DNA of 64,000 nucleotides from Streptomyces alboflavus (GCF_000716675.1 NZ_JNXT01000041.1:13909-77908); one strand, 5' to 3'. Counted from the first letter of the stretch, positions 1 to 10,739 are shown. Notes: a model not told the origin generated them from the letters alone. Numbers and translations: made by a program.

Positions 1-318
1 TTCACGGGCATCCGCGAGGACCTGCGCGCCAAGCGGGACCTGCTCTCGGCGGGCCTGACGGCGGCGGGCTTCGAGGTCTACCGCCCGCAGGGCACGTACT
101 TCATCACCACCGACATCCGCCCCCTCGGCGAGGACCGTTCGCACGGCGGCGACGGCTTCGCGTTCTGCCGCGCCCTGCCCGAGCGCGCCGGTGTCGTCGC
201 CATCCCGAACGCCGTCTTCTACGACCACCGCGAGGCGGGCGCGCCCTTCGTGCGGTTCGCGTTCTGCAAGCGCGCGGAAGTCCTCGCGGACGCGGTGGAG
301 CGGCTCAAGGCGCTGTAG
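1..318 (+). CDS. PLP-dependent aminotransferase, C-terminal fragment
   Basis: This is the last 105 codons of a gene that begins before the window, ending at TAG 316-318. The reading frame is open from base 1. It has the features of the small domain of a fold-type I aminotransferase (aspartate or succinyldiaminopimelate aminotransferase type): a GTYF segment followed by the closing arginine region VRFAFCKR, which in this family binds the substrate carboxylate. The PLP lysine and the large domain lie outside the window, so substrate cannot be assigned. In Streptomyces an aminotransferase of this kind is commonly found just upstream of the membrane protein/YbjN/clpB genes seen here. Confidence 0.8.
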   Translation, partial: FTGIREDLRAKRDLLSAGLTAAGFEVYRPQGTYFITTDIRPLGEDRSHGGDGFAFCRALPERAGVVAIPNAVFYDHREAGAPFVRFAFCKRAEVLADAVERLKAL

Positions 319-407
319 TACGACGGCGGGCGCGGCCGGGCGACGGCACCCACCCACACGGACCCACCCGGCTCGCGCCCGCCGCCACGACCCCGGAGGG
401 TTCGGGT

Positions 408-1601
408 GTGACCCACCCGAGCCCCACCGTCCCGGCCCCGCTCACCAAACCGCCCCGCACCCGCTGTCTGGCCCTGGAGCCCAAGGGCCCGACGGCGGTG
501 CGCGCCCTCGGCGTCTTCGCCGCCGCCCGCCTCACCGGGCTGCTCGCGGTGACGGCCGTGGCGCACGCCACCGGCCAGGACACCTTCCGGCTGCTCGGCC
601 GCTCCTGGGACTCCCGCTGGTACACCGGCATCGCCGCCCACGGCTACGGCCGCACCCTGTACTTCGAGCCCCCCGTCGTCCAGAGCGACCTGGCGTTCTT
701 CCCGCTGTACCCGGGCCTGATCCGCGCGGTCACCACCGTCACACCGCTGTCCCACGGGGCGGCCGGACTGCTCGTCTCCTGGCTCGCCGCAGGCGCCGCC
801 GCACTCGGCATCTACGTCATCGCGACCCGCCTGTACGACCGCCGCACCGCGACCGTCCTCGTGCTCCTGTGGGGTCTCATGCCCCACTCCGTCATCCTGT
901 CGATGGCGTACACCGAGCCGGTCCTCACCGCGCTGGCCGCCTGGTCCCTGTACGCGCTGCTCACCGGGCGCTGGCTGTGGGCGGGCACGCTCGCGGCGCT
1001 CGCGGGCCTGGCCCGGCCGAACGGCTTCGCGGTGGCGGCCGCGGTCCTGGTCGCCGCGGTCTGCGAGATCGTCCGGCGGCGCGGACGCGGAGTTCCCCAC
1101 AGGCTGTGGACGGGCGCGCTGCTCGCCCCGCTCGGCTGGGGGGCGTACGTCCTGTGGGTCGGGGCCCGGAAGGGCGATGTGCTCGGCGGCTACTTCGCGG
1201 TGCAGCGCGGCTGGGGCTCGCGCTTCGACTTCGGCGCGGGCTCGCTCGCCTTCGTCAAGCACCTGCTGCTCGACGGCGACAAGCTGGTCTTCTCCATGAC
1301 CCTGGTGATCGTCGCGGTGGCCGTGCTCCTGTACGCGCTCCTGGTGGCCGAGCGGGCGCCGCTGCCGCTGCTCGTCTACACCGGCGTGCTGCTCCTGATC
1401 ACGGTCGGCGGCTCCGGCTTCTTCGAGTCCAAGCCGCGCTTCCTGCTGCCCGCCTTCCCGCTGCTCATCCCGCTCGCGTGCGCGCTCCTGCGGACGGCGA
1501 GAGCCCGGCCGCGGGCCGCCTACCTGGTGGTGGGCGCCTTGGCCGGGCTCTCGGTGGCGTACGGGACGTATCTGGTGACGATCGCCCGCATGCCCTTGTA
1601 G
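408..1601 (+). CDS. PIG-V-like integral membrane glycosyltransferase
   Basis: A 397-residue polytopic membrane protein with about ten hydrophobic segments. The GTG start is supported by GGAGGG at 395-400, seven bases upstream. Near residue 67 the motif SWDSRWYTGIAAHGY matches the first extracytoplasmic loop of the PIG-V/mannosyltransferase family (W-D-x-x-W-Y), where the acidic residue is catalytic. A likely role is transfer of a sugar from a polyprenyl-phosphate donor outside the membrane, but donor and acceptor are unknown. It follows the aminotransferase on the same strand after 89 bases and converges on the YbjN gene. The family call is from the motif and topology only. Confidence 0.7.
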   Translation: MTHPSPTVPAPLTKPPRTRCLALEPKGPTAVRALGVFAAARLTGLLAVTAVAHATGQDTFRLLGRSWDSRWYTGIAAHGYGRTLYFEPPVVQSDLAFFPLYPGLIRAVTTVTPLSHGAAGLLVSWLAAGAAALGIYVIATRLYDRRTATVLVLLWGLMPHSVILSMAYTEPVLTALAAWSLYALLTGRWLWAGTLAALAGLARPNGFAVAAAVLVAAVCEIVRRRGRGVPHRLWTGALLAPLGWGAYVLWVGARKGDVLGGYFAVQRGWGSRFDFGAGSLAFVKHLLLDGDKLVFSMTLVIVAVAVLLYALLVAERAPLPLLVYTGVLLLITVGGSGFFESKPRFLLPAFPLLIPLACALLRTARARPRAAYLVVGALAGLSVAYGTYLVTIARMPL

Positions 1602-1622
1602 TCACCGCGGTGCGGCGGGCCC

Positions 1623-2165
1623 TCAGGCCTCGTCGTCGCCGGGCTTCTCCTCGCCGTCGGCGGAGTCGACGGCCTGCTCCAGGCCCAGCTGCTCGACGAG
1701 CCAGCGGTCGAACTCGATCGCGGCGCGCACCCAGCTGACGGTCGACGACACGAAGTGCTCCAGGGAGACACCCGTGCCGATCAGCATCTGGGCCTCGCCG
1801 ATGAGGCGGACCGTGCCGTCGTCGTGGGTGTGGCTGTAGACCTTGGGCCACAGCGTGCGGCGGTTCCAGTCGTCGATGGACTCGAGGAGCTGGAGCTTCT
1901 CCTCGATGCCGTGCGGCCGGTCGTAGAACGTCCGCACCGAGAAGACCGCCTGGTCGTCCTCGCCACGGAACATGAAGTACGTACGGAACTCCTCCCACGG
2001 CGCCGCGAGGTCTCCCTCGTCGTCGACGACGTACTTGAGTTCCATCTGGTCCAGGAGCTGCTTGACCAGGTCCTGGTCAGGGACGACGGGGCCCGCCGGT
2101 CCTGCGCCCTGCTGCGGTTCGGGCTGGCCCCCGAAATTCGGAATCGAGGACGGGTCGATGGTCAC
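1623..2165 (-). CDS. YbjN domain-containing protein
   Basis: A 180-residue soluble acidic protein. I chose the GTG at 2165 because a GAAGGGA ribosome site precedes it by about seven bases; the longer open frame reaching 2225 has no such site and reads through the clpB terminator hairpin. The core (residues about 30-145) has the YbjN look: a predicted alpha/beta chaperone-like fold with the region around FRTYFMFRGEDDQAVFSVRTF and a C-terminal tryptophan-rich helix. YbjN proteins are related to type III secretion chaperone folds, but their role in actinobacteria is not established. The gene lies downstream of clpB on the same strand but is separated from it by a strong hairpin. Confidence 0.7.
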   Translation of the reverse strand: MTIDPSSIPNFGGQPEPQQGAGPAGPVVPDQDLVKQLLDQMELKYVVDDEGDLAAPWEEFRTYFMFRGEDDQAVFSVRTFYDRPHGIEEKLQLLESIDDWNRRTLWPKVYSHTHDDGTVRLIGEAQMLIGTGVSLEHFVSSTVSWVRAAIEFDRWLVEQLGLEQAVDSADGEEKPGDDEA

Positions 2166-2208
2166 CGTGTATTTCCCTTCGTACGGATTGAGCCATCCTC
2201 TCCCATGC

Positions 2209-2235
2209 CGGGCGGGGGCTCGCAACCCCCGCCCG
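2209..2235 (-). terminator. Hairpin terminator of clpB
   Basis: A perfect 10-bp inverted repeat (CGGGCGGGGG, 7-base loop, CCCCCGCCCG) lies 24 bases past the clpB stop and before the YbjN start. There is no long T-run, as is usual for Streptomyces terminators. Confidence 0.65.
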
Positions 2236-2258
2236 TCTTTGTGACCGGTTACGGCGCC

Positions 2259-4886
<2,628 letters not shown>

Positions 4887-4951
4887 GTGCGGGTTCTCCT
4901 CCTGGGTCGCGGTCGGTCGGGGCTCACGGCCCCATGCTGACTTAGACAGCG

Positions 4952-4980
4952 TACATAAAGTTGAGTCTATTCCGCTCAAG
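4952..4980 (-). promoter_or_regulatory. clpB promoter with HAIR (HspR) operator
   Basis: On the minus strand TTGAGC (4979-4974) and TATGTA (4957-4952) are spaced by 16 bases, a good housekeeping-type promoter. The stretch 4960-4980 reads GTTGAGT-N7-GCTCAAG on the plus strand, a HAIR with one mismatch per arm from CTTGAGT-N7-ACTCAAG. The operator covers the -35 box and most of the spacer, so HspR binding would block polymerase. It is also about 40 bases upstream of the divergent PPOX gene. Confidence 0.85.
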
Positions 4981-5019
4981 GGTGGGTGGGAACGGATGCG
5001 CGGGCTAGGTTTCCTGCCC

Positions 5020-5436
5020 ATGAGCATCGACCTGGGCGACCCGCCCGCCGCCTACCTCAGCTTCTGGCGCGAGCGCCATCTCTGCACCCTGACGACCCTG
5101 CGCCCGGACGGCACCCCGCACGTCGTCCCGGTCGGCGTCACCTTCGACCCGGAGGCGGGCATCGCCCGCGTCCTCGCGAACAAGTCCAGCAGGAAGGTGG
5201 CCCACGTCCTCGCGGGGACCGGAGTGGACGGTCCCGGCGCGCGGGTCGCGGTCTGCCAGGTCGAACGGCGGCGCTGGGCGACCCTGGAGGGCCTCGCCGA
5301 GGTGTCGGCGGAGCCGGGGCGGGTGGCGGAGGGGATGCGGCGGTACGAGGAGCGGTACGGACGGGTGCCGTCGCCGAACCCGGACCGGGTGGTGATCGAG
5401 ATCCGGGTTACGCGGGCGCTGGGGAAGGTGGGCTGA
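5020..5436 (+). CDS. Pyridoxamine 5'-phosphate oxidase (PPOX)-family protein
   Basis: A 138-residue split-barrel flavin-binding protein. The N-terminal part [20 protein letters not shown] is the signature of the small actinobacterial PPOX/FDOR proteins (Rv1155-like), which bind FMN or F420 and reduce or sequester diverse substrates. The start at 5020 puts this block at the usual distance from the N-terminus; an in-frame ATG at 4996 is an alternative, and neither has a strong ribosome site. The gene is divergent from clpB and shares its intergenic region, so the HAIR operator could also influence it. The cofactor cannot be read from the sequence. Confidence 0.75.
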   Translation: MSIDLGDPPAAYLSFWRERHLCTLTTLRPDGTPHVVPVGVTFDPEAGIARVLANKSSRKVAHVLAGTGVDGPGARVAVCQVERRRWATLEGLAEVSAEPGRVAEGMRRYEERYGRVPSPNPDRVVIEIRVTRALGKVG

Positions 5437-5447
5437 GGGGCGCGGCG

Positions 5448-5510
5448 CTTGGCCGGGGCGGGGTGGGCTTGGCCGGGGCGGCTCGGCCGGGGCCGCTTGG
5501 CCGGGGCGGC
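5448..5510 (+). repeat. Short GC-rich tandem repeats (CTTGGCCGGGGCGG)
   Basis: The 14-mer CTTGGCCGGGGCGG occurs at 5448-5461, 5468-5481 and 5496-5509, with a degenerate copy at 5483-5496. The repeats lie in the 3' untranslated region of the PPOX gene. No protein-coding explanation is evident. Confidence 0.8.
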
Positions 5511-5535
5511 CGGGCGCGAGTATCCGCGCACACCA

Positions 5536-5575
5536 CAGCGGCGCCACCGTGTTCAGGTCCACGGTGGCGCCGCTG
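5536..5575. terminator. Bidirectional hairpin terminator
   Basis: A perfect 16-bp stem (CAGCGGCGCCACCGTG with its complement, 8-base loop) lies between the convergent PPOX gene and the Rieske-like gene. Its symmetry means it can serve both strands. Confidence 0.8.
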
Positions 5576-5619
5576 CTGGGGGAAGCACCTGCGCGATTTA
5601 CAACGACGGGGGAATCGCG

Positions 5620-5991
5620 TCAGGCGCTGCGGGGGGTGGCTGCGAGGGAGTCTGCGGAGGCGGTCTGCCGCTCGACGGCTTGCCGGTCGGCCTCCCGCTT
5701 GCGCTTGTCGATCACTTGGTGGTCGCGCTGGTCGAGGTTCACGAAGACCATGCCGTACCGCACGGCACAGCGGACCGGCTGCGGCGCGCCGCGGGGGCGG
5801 CGCAGGCAGCGGTAGGCACGGATGTCCTCGTCGTCGTCGCGGACGATGACGACGGGTTCTCCGACCAGGGTGACCATCAACGAGTCGCCGGGGTGGGGGA
5901 TCGCGGTGACGAGGTCGATGAAGTGCCAGCCGGAGCGGTAGGCGGTGGCCATTTCGCGACGGAAGGTGCGGTCGTCAGGGGGAGTGGCCAT
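5620..5991 (-). CDS. Rieske-like protein lacking iron-sulfur ligands (decayed)
   Basis: A 123-residue protein whose first 60 residues resemble the start of a Rieske domain from ring-hydroxylating oxygenases (YRSGWHFIDLVTAIPHPGDS, then GEPVVIVRDDDEDIRAYRC). The paired C-x-H and C-x2-H cluster ligands are absent: after RCLRRPRGAPQPVRC the sequence jumps to RYGMVFVNLD, which in oxygenase alpha subunits lies after the cluster. It looks as if the second half of the Rieske domain has been deleted, so it probably binds no cluster. ATG 5991 is chosen because the homology starts just after it; ribosome site weak. The upstream reading frame of the exported peptide (5877-6200) overlaps its 5' end. Real expression is uncertain. 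Confidence 0.5.
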   Translation of the reverse strand: MATPPDDRTFRREMATAYRSGWHFIDLVTAIPHPGDSLMVTLVGEPVVIVRDDDEDIRAYRCLRRPRGAPQPVRCAVRYGMVFVNLDQRDHQVIDKRKREADRQAVERQTASADSLAATPRSA

Positions 5992-6200
5992 GACCGGACC
6001 ACCCCCGTAGCAGCGGACGGCGTAACGCTCCACGAGACATCACCGGTCGTCGCCGCCGATGATTCGTCGCTCGATACCGCAGGCCTGGGGCTACTCCACG
6101 CCACGTCTCCGGGAGCTACCGCGATGAAGGCTGCGGCGGCGAAGGCGATGGCAAGCACCGAGCGAAGCATTCTTGGGAACATGATCGGCTTCGTCCTCAC
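5877..6200 (-). CDS. Putative exported peptide with GDV(A/S)WS repeats
   Basis: The GTG at 6200 has a clear ribosome site (GAGAGGA, eight bases). The product starts with basic residues and a hydrophobic stretch (LRSVLAIAFAAAAFIAVAPG), a plausible signal peptide, followed by two copies of GDV(A/S)WS about 23 residues apart. The frame continues to 5877 (107 residues in all), but the last half reads out of frame across the start of the Rieske-like gene and loses any pattern, so the functional part is probably only the first 65 or so residues, perhaps because of an ancient frameshift. It is divergent from the first LuxR-type regulator. I do not recognise a named family; a signalling or precursor peptide is a guess. 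Confidence 0.4.
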   Translation of the reverse strand: MRTKPIMFPRMLRSVLAIAFAAAAFIAVAPGDVAWSSPRPAVSSDESSAATTGDVSWSVTPSAATGVVRSWPLPLTTAPSVAKWPPPTAPAGTSSTSSPRSPTPATR

Positions 6201-6313
6201 TTGATAGGTCCTCTCCCCCGGCTCCAAAGAGACGATGTCTTAATCGAGCACGTTGAAGCCACAGGAGCGATGCATCATGTTCCTGTACGTTCAGGACCCT
6301 GGGGGGTGGAGAT

Positions 6314-7303
6314 TTGCTCACAACAGGCACGAAACAGACACATCCTCACCTCATCACCGAGCTCTGCGATGAGGGAGCGCGCCTCTACGGCAGCGCACTG
6401 AGTGCCGGCCGTATCGCTCGGGCGGAGGTTGAGACCGCGCCATGCCTGCTGGAGTTCGCCCTTCTGCACCCCGACCCGGACGATGCGAACTGGCTCCGTC
6501 CGGTTCCACCGTCAGCGGTACTGGCGCAGCGCCTCCATCCTATTGAGCGCGAAATTAGTGACCGGCGACGGTTCTCCATCGAACTAGCCGACGCTTTTGA
6601 GCCGTTCATGGCCATCAGCGCACAGCCCGCCGAAGCGCTCAACGCGATCGTTGTTCTCGAAGGCCTGCCAAGCATCAACGCGACTCTGGACGCGGCAACG
6701 AACGCCTGCACAGAGGAGATACTCACCATCCAGCCGGGCGGCATCCGGCACTACGACGATCTGGCCAAGTCTCTCGCCCGCGTGAAGGAACCCCTTCACC
6801 GCGGCGTGCGCATGCGTACGCTCTATCAGCACACAGTGCGTCACGGTCCAGGAGTCTTTGCCTACCTTGAGCAGCTCGAATCCAACCAGGTCGAGGTGCG
6901 GACGCTCGAAGAGAGCATCGACCGCATGATCATCTTTGACCGATCCATGGCCCTCATTCCTGCCCGCCGCGACCGTCAGGTCGCCCTGGAACTGCGCCAT
7001 CCGGGCCTCGTCGAGTACCTGGTCTCCGTATTCGACCAGTTCTGGCAGAAAGCAACCCCCCTCTCCGAGGAACCTCACTACCCTTCCGCCGCCGACGGCA
7101 TCACGGGAGTCCAGCGCACCATCGCCCGCCTCCTCATCGAAGGCCACGTAGACGAAGCCATCGCCCGCCGCCTCGGCATGAACGTGCGCACCTGCCGCGC
7201 CCACATCGCCAAAATCGCCGCCGCCCTGGGCAGCGGAAGCCGCGCCCAGCTCGGCTACCTCATCGCCCAGTCCGGCATCCTCGAGCAGGACAAACCGAGA
7301 TGA
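6314..7303 (+). CDS. LuxR-type regulator with PLD-like sensor, paralogue 1
   Basis: A 329-residue regulator, first of five related proteins in the region. TTG start at 6314 with GGTGGAGA just upstream. Layout shared by all five: an N-terminal block (LCDEGARLYGSALSAGRI ... LLHPDPDDANWLRP), a middle sensor-like domain with LTIQPGG and MRTLYQHTVRH (resembling the inactive phospholipase-D-like effector domain of TrmB-type regulators), then a C-terminal LuxR/GerE-type HTH around GHVDEAIARRLGMNVRTCRAHI. This copy is more divergent and uses A/T-ending codons more often than copies 2, 4 and 5. Its stop overlaps the start of copy 2 (ATGA), so the pair is co-translated. The target genes and ligand are unknown. 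Confidence 0.8.
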   Translation: MLTTGTKQTHPHLITELCDEGARLYGSALSAGRIARAEVETAPCLLEFALLHPDPDDANWLRPVPPSAVLAQRLHPIEREISDRRRFSIELADAFEPFMAISAQPAEALNAIVVLEGLPSINATLDAATNACTEEILTIQPGGIRHYDDLAKSLARVKEPLHRGVRMRTLYQHTVRHGPGVFAYLEQLESNQVEVRTLEESIDRMIIFDRSMALIPARRDRQVALELRHPGLVEYLVSVFDQFWQKATPLSEEPHYPSAADGITGVQRTIARLLIEGHVDEAIARRLGMNVRTCRAHIAKIAAALGSGSRAQLGYLIAQSGILEQDKPR

Positions 7304-8280
7304 CCACCGAACCGCGCCCGCACCCTCACGGCCCCGACGAGTTGTGCGACGCGGGTTCGGCCCTCTACGCCCGCGCCCTGCGCGAGGGCCGCGTCCGCCA
7401 CCGGGAGGCCGACACCGCCCCCTGCCTCATCGACTTCGGCCTCCTCCACCCCGACGTCGAGGACATGACGTGGCTGCGCCCCACCGCGCCCGCCGTGGCC
7501 CTGCCCCAACTCCTGCGCGGCATCGAGGACCACATCGCCCGCCACCGGGAGCGGGAGGAACGCCTGACGGCGATGTTCGAGCCGCTGATGGCCCTGGACG
7601 CGCGGCAGGCGGCCGGCGGGGAGCCCCCCGAGATCACCGTCCTCGACGGCTTCGAGCGCATCAACGCGGCGATCGACCGGGCCATGGCCGACGCCTCCGA
7701 GGAGGTCCTCACCGTTCAGCCCGGCGGCGTCCGCTCCCCCGAGGTCCTGGCCGACGCTCTCCCCCGCGAACAGGAACTGCTCGCCCGCGGCTGCCGCATG
7801 CGCACCCTCTACCAGCACACCACCCGTCACTCCCTCCCCGCGCTCGCCCATTACGAGCAACTGGACGGCGACGTAGAGGTACGCACGCTCAATGAGGTAA
7901 CCGAACGCATGGTGGTCCTGGACCACTCAGTGGCTTTCATCCCCGCGAGCAAGGACCGCACGGTCGCCCTCGAAGTACGCCAACCGGCCATCGTCGACTA
8001 CCTCATCACCACCTTCGAACGACTGTGGCGACTGGCCACGCCGATGTTCCCGCACGCGGCCCAGCTCCCCGCCGAGAACGGCATCACCACCCGTCAGCAC
8101 GCCATCGCCGAACTCCTCGTGGAAGGCCTCACCGACACGGAGATAGCCGCGCGGCTCGGCATGAACGTGCGCACCGCCCGCGAACACATCGCGAAACTCG
8201 CCGCGATCCTCGGCAGCAACAGCCGCGCCCAGCTCGGATATCTCATTGGTCAGTCAGGGATCCTCGACCAGAATCACTAG
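7300..8280 (+). CDS. LuxR-type regulator with PLD-like sensor, paralogue 2
   Basis: A 326-residue paralogue coupled to copy 1 by a 4-base ATGA overlap. It has the complete set of family blocks: LCDAGSALYARALREGR, PCLIDFGLLHPDVEDMTWLR, LTVQPGG (about residue 142), MRTLYQHTTRH (about 167), VEVRTLNEVTERMVVLDHSV and the HTH TDTEIAARLGMNVRTAREHI (about 277-297). It is close to copies 3 and 5 by eye. Two such DNA-binding proteins made from one message could form heterodimers, but this is inference. High GC3, typical of the host, unlike copy 1. Confidence 0.8.
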   Translation: MTTEPRPHPHGPDELCDAGSALYARALREGRVRHREADTAPCLIDFGLLHPDVEDMTWLRPTAPAVALPQLLRGIEDHIARHREREERLTAMFEPLMALDARQAAGGEPPEITVLDGFERINAAIDRAMADASEEVLTVQPGGVRSPEVLADALPREQELLARGCRMRTLYQHTTRHSLPALAHYEQLDGDVEVRTLNEVTERMVVLDHSVAFIPASKDRTVALEVRQPAIVDYLITTFERLWRLATPMFPHAAQLPAENGITTRQHAIAELLVEGLTDTEIAARLGMNVRTAREHIAKLAAILGSNSRAQLGYLIGQSGILDQNH

Positions 8281-8334
8281 CTGTCGGGCACCTGAGGCGG
8301 GGGACTTCGGGCAAGTACGGGGAGAGGCAGCGAC

Positions 8335-9312
8335 GTGATGGTGGAGCACAGTCCGCACGCGGAAGAGCCGTTGTGCGACGTCGGCAGAGACACATACCTG
8401 CGCGCCCTCCAGGAGAGAAGGCTCCGAATTCACGAGGCCGACGGGATCACTTGCCTCGCCGACCTCGGCCTCCTGCACCCGGATGCCGATGACCCGCTGT
8501 GGCTCCGGCCCGTGGCGCCATCCGTAGCCCTGCCTCAACTGCTCCACCGCGTGGAAGAACACATTGCCCGACAACGGTGGCTCGGCGCGCGAACAGCCAT
8601 CGCCTTCGAGTCACTCATGCCACTGCCCGACGCGAAGGGTCCCGCGTCACCCTCGTCGCCCGTTACGCTCCTGGACGGGATCCATCAAATAATGCCGGCC
8701 ATAGCCCGGGCAGCAGACAGGTCCTCCCAGGAGATCCTCGTCATCCAGCCCGGCGGCAAACGGCCCGCCGAAAAGCTCCCCGCAGGCATCCCCATAGAGC
8801 AGGGTGTGCTCGACCGAGGCGGACACATGCGCACGCTGTATCAGCACACAACGCGGCATTCGCAGCCCGCTCTGAACCACTATGAACAGCTGGATGGCAA
8901 CGTCGAAGTACGCACATTGGACGAAATCCCGAAACGCCTCATCATGTTCGACCGTACATACGCGTTCGTCCCCGCCAGCAAGAGCCGCGACGACGTCGCA
9001 CTCGAACTCCGGCAGCCAGCCATCATCAACTACCTGGTCGCCACCTTCGAACTCCTCTGGCACCTGGCCACCCCCATGTTCCCCAACCCGGAACCACTCC
9101 CCACCACAAACGGCATCACCCCCCGCCAACAGGCGATAGCCGCCCTCCTCACCGAAGGCCTCACCGACGCCGACATCGCCGCCCGCCTCGGCATGAACGT
9201 CCGCACGGCCCGCGTCCACATCGCCAAACTCTCGGCGGTCCTGAAGAGCACCAGCAGGGCCCAACTCGGCTACCTCATCGGGAAGTCAGGAATCCTCACG
9301 GACAGGCCCTAG
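8335..9312 (+). CDS. LuxR-type regulator with PLD-like sensor, paralogue 3
   Basis: A 325-residue paralogue. GTG 8335 (with an ATG directly after it at 8338) follows GGGGAGAG by eight bases. It is 54 bases downstream of copy 2, probably in the same transcript. It keeps all blocks: LCDVGRDTYLRALQERR, LADLGLLHPDADDPLWLRP, LVIQPGG, MRTLYQHTTRHS and the HTH TDADIAARLGMNVRTARVHI. Its stop codon TAG is embedded in a CTAG palindrome shared with the stop of the convergent gene 9309-9740, so the two genes overlap by four bases tail to tail with no room for a terminator. Confidence 0.8.
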   Translation: MMVEHSPHAEEPLCDVGRDTYLRALQERRLRIHEADGITCLADLGLLHPDADDPLWLRPVAPSVALPQLLHRVEEHIARQRWLGARTAIAFESLMPLPDAKGPASPSSPVTLLDGIHQIMPAIARAADRSSQEILVIQPGGKRPAEKLPAGIPIEQGVLDRGGHMRTLYQHTTRHSQPALNHYEQLDGNVEVRTLDEIPKRLIMFDRTYAFVPASKSRDDVALELRQPAIINYLVATFELLWHLATPMFPNPEPLPTTNGITPRQQAIAALLTEGLTDADIAARLGMNVRTARVHIAKLSAVLKSTSRAQLGYLIGKSGILTDRP

Positions 9313-9740
9313 TGGTACACCGCCCGCTGCAAGGGCAGCCCCAACGCCCGCAGCGCCGAGCGCACCACACACTCCGCGTCCAAGGCCTCCGCGCCAAGAT
9401 CAAGCACAGCGGACTGCTCCCACCGCACCGACGAGGGGCGCCCCATGCTGACCTGCCAGACAGGCCCGCGGTCGTCCAGGGCGATGTTGAGGACGCGGAC
9501 CACGGAGACCTTGGCGACGACCTGGAGGGGGAAGTCGCCGGCCAGCATCTGGCGGTCCACGACCCAGGTCACGGGATAGCCGCGGCCGTTGAGGTCGGCG
9601 GCCATGGCGTGCAGGAGCGTGGCGAGCGAGGCGCGCTCCAGGACCGGACCGACCGGGGGCGCGGGGGTGACCGGCGCCATCGGGGCCACCTGGCCTACCG
9701 TCAGCGTCGGCACCGCCGGTGCGGCCTTCTCCAGCCTCAT
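9309..9740 (-). CDS. Hypothetical protein coupled to the MmyB-like regulator
   Basis: A 143-residue protein of no family I recognise. It starts with a Pro/Val/Ala-rich segment (about 1-35), followed by an alpha/beta-looking region (VTWVVDRQMLAGDFPLQVVAK ... RVLNIALDDRGPVWQVSMGR). No signal peptide, membrane segment or metal motif is visible. Its ATG is part of an ATGA overlap with the stop of the upstream XRE regulator (9737-10552), so it is almost certainly translated from the same message. It converges on LuxR-type copy 3 with a 4-base overlap. The pairing suggests a partner or effector for the regulator, but this is inferred only from coupling. Confidence 0.65.
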   Translation of the reverse strand: MRLEKAAPAVPTLTVGQVAPMAPVTPAPPVGPVLERASLATLLHAMAADLNGRGYPVTWVVDRQMLAGDFPLQVVAKVSVVRVLNIALDDRGPVWQVSMGRPSSVRWEQSAVLDLGAEALDAECVVRSALRALGLPLQRAVYH

Positions 9741-10552
9741 GCCGATGTCGGCTTCTCGTCGAGCAGGTCGAAGAGCAGCACCACATGCCGCGCGCCCGGT
9801 GAACTCGCCGGTTCCGAGACGACCATCGTGATCTGTCCGGGGCCTTTTCGCGGGTGGTAGAGGGGCCGGACGTCACCGTCGGGGTGGATGTACACCTCGG
9901 TGCTGCGCTCGTAAATGGGCCCCGCGTACTTGTCGCGTTTCACGTCCGCGTTCAGCCGCGCGAGCGAGCGGTTCTCCGGATGCTGAATGTGGGCGAGCCG
10001 GATCTGGTTGAGAATTCCGGGCGCCCAGCGCGTCTCCCAGTCCGTGAGAATGTGATCGCGGGCCTCGTCGGCGAGCGCCATCCACCGCATGGTGTTCTCC
10101 GGCGGTATGCCGCCGTCGAAGATGTCGGCGAACGGCTGGTTGTACGCGACCAGATCCCATTGGACGTTGTTCACGTACGAGATCTCGCGCTGCCCGGAGA
10201 CGGCCCGCTGCCACGCCGCGGCGGCGGGCATCAGGACGCCGTCCGTGGGGTCCAGGGGATGCGGCGGCCGCTGGCCGAGGCTGAGCAGATAGACCTGGGT
10301 GAACTCGTCCTCGCTCATGCGCAGGATCCGCCCGACCTCGCGCAGATAGTCGTCGCGCGGAGACATCTTTCCGCTTTCGAATCGGTGGTACGTACCCACC
10401 GAGCGGTTCATGAGGATGTCCATGTCGGGTTGTGCGAGACCGTGCACGCGGGGCCCGGGACGCCCCGTCGGCTTCGGCGTCAGACCCACTTCCGCGGGGG
10501 TGATTCTGGAACGCAGTTCTTTGAGTATGCGACGCAGCGCTTCCTCGTCCAC
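9737..10552 (-). CDS. XRE-family regulator with MmyB-like ligand domain
   Basis: A 271-residue protein when started at GTG 10552, which follows AAAGGGGGG closely; an ATG at 10591 gives a longer form. The N-terminal third is a cro/C1-type HTH with an atypical long loop (LAQPDMDILMNRSVGTYHRF, then ESGKMSPRDDYLREVGRIL). The rest matches MmyB-like ligand-binding domains, with the hallmark WDLVAYNQPFADIF and later the basic/acidic core (NAD-like VKRDKYAGP). Such proteins in Streptomyces usually control a nearby divergent or adjacent enzyme gene; here the upstream neighbour on the same strand is the MBL hydrolase 187 bases away, and the downstream gene is coupled by ATGA. Ligand unknown. Confidence 0.8.
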   Translation of the reverse strand: MDEEALRRILKELRSRITPAEVGLTPKPTGRPGPRVHGLAQPDMDILMNRSVGTYHRFESGKMSPRDDYLREVGRILRMSEDEFTQVYLLSLGQRPPHPLDPTDGVLMPAAAAWQRAVSGQREISYVNNVQWDLVAYNQPFADIFDGGIPPENTMRWMALADEARDHILTDWETRWAPGILNQIRLAHIQHPENRSLARLNADVKRDKYAGPIYERSTEVYIHPDGDVRPLYHPRKGPGQITMVVSEPASSPGARHVVLLFDLLDEKPTSA

Positions 10553-10739
10553 CGCGCCCCCCTTTCCCGCTTCCCCGCTCCCCGTAGCCATGAACATGGC
10601 CTGCCACGGGCACGGTTCCTGCACCATAAGCCCAAACGAGTCGCCGACCAACAGATCGTATTCAGCGGGCTCTTCCGCGTAGCGGCCGGGTGGTCGCGGC
10701 GGGGCGCGGACGGACGGGGGAGCGGTTCGGACGCGGAGG

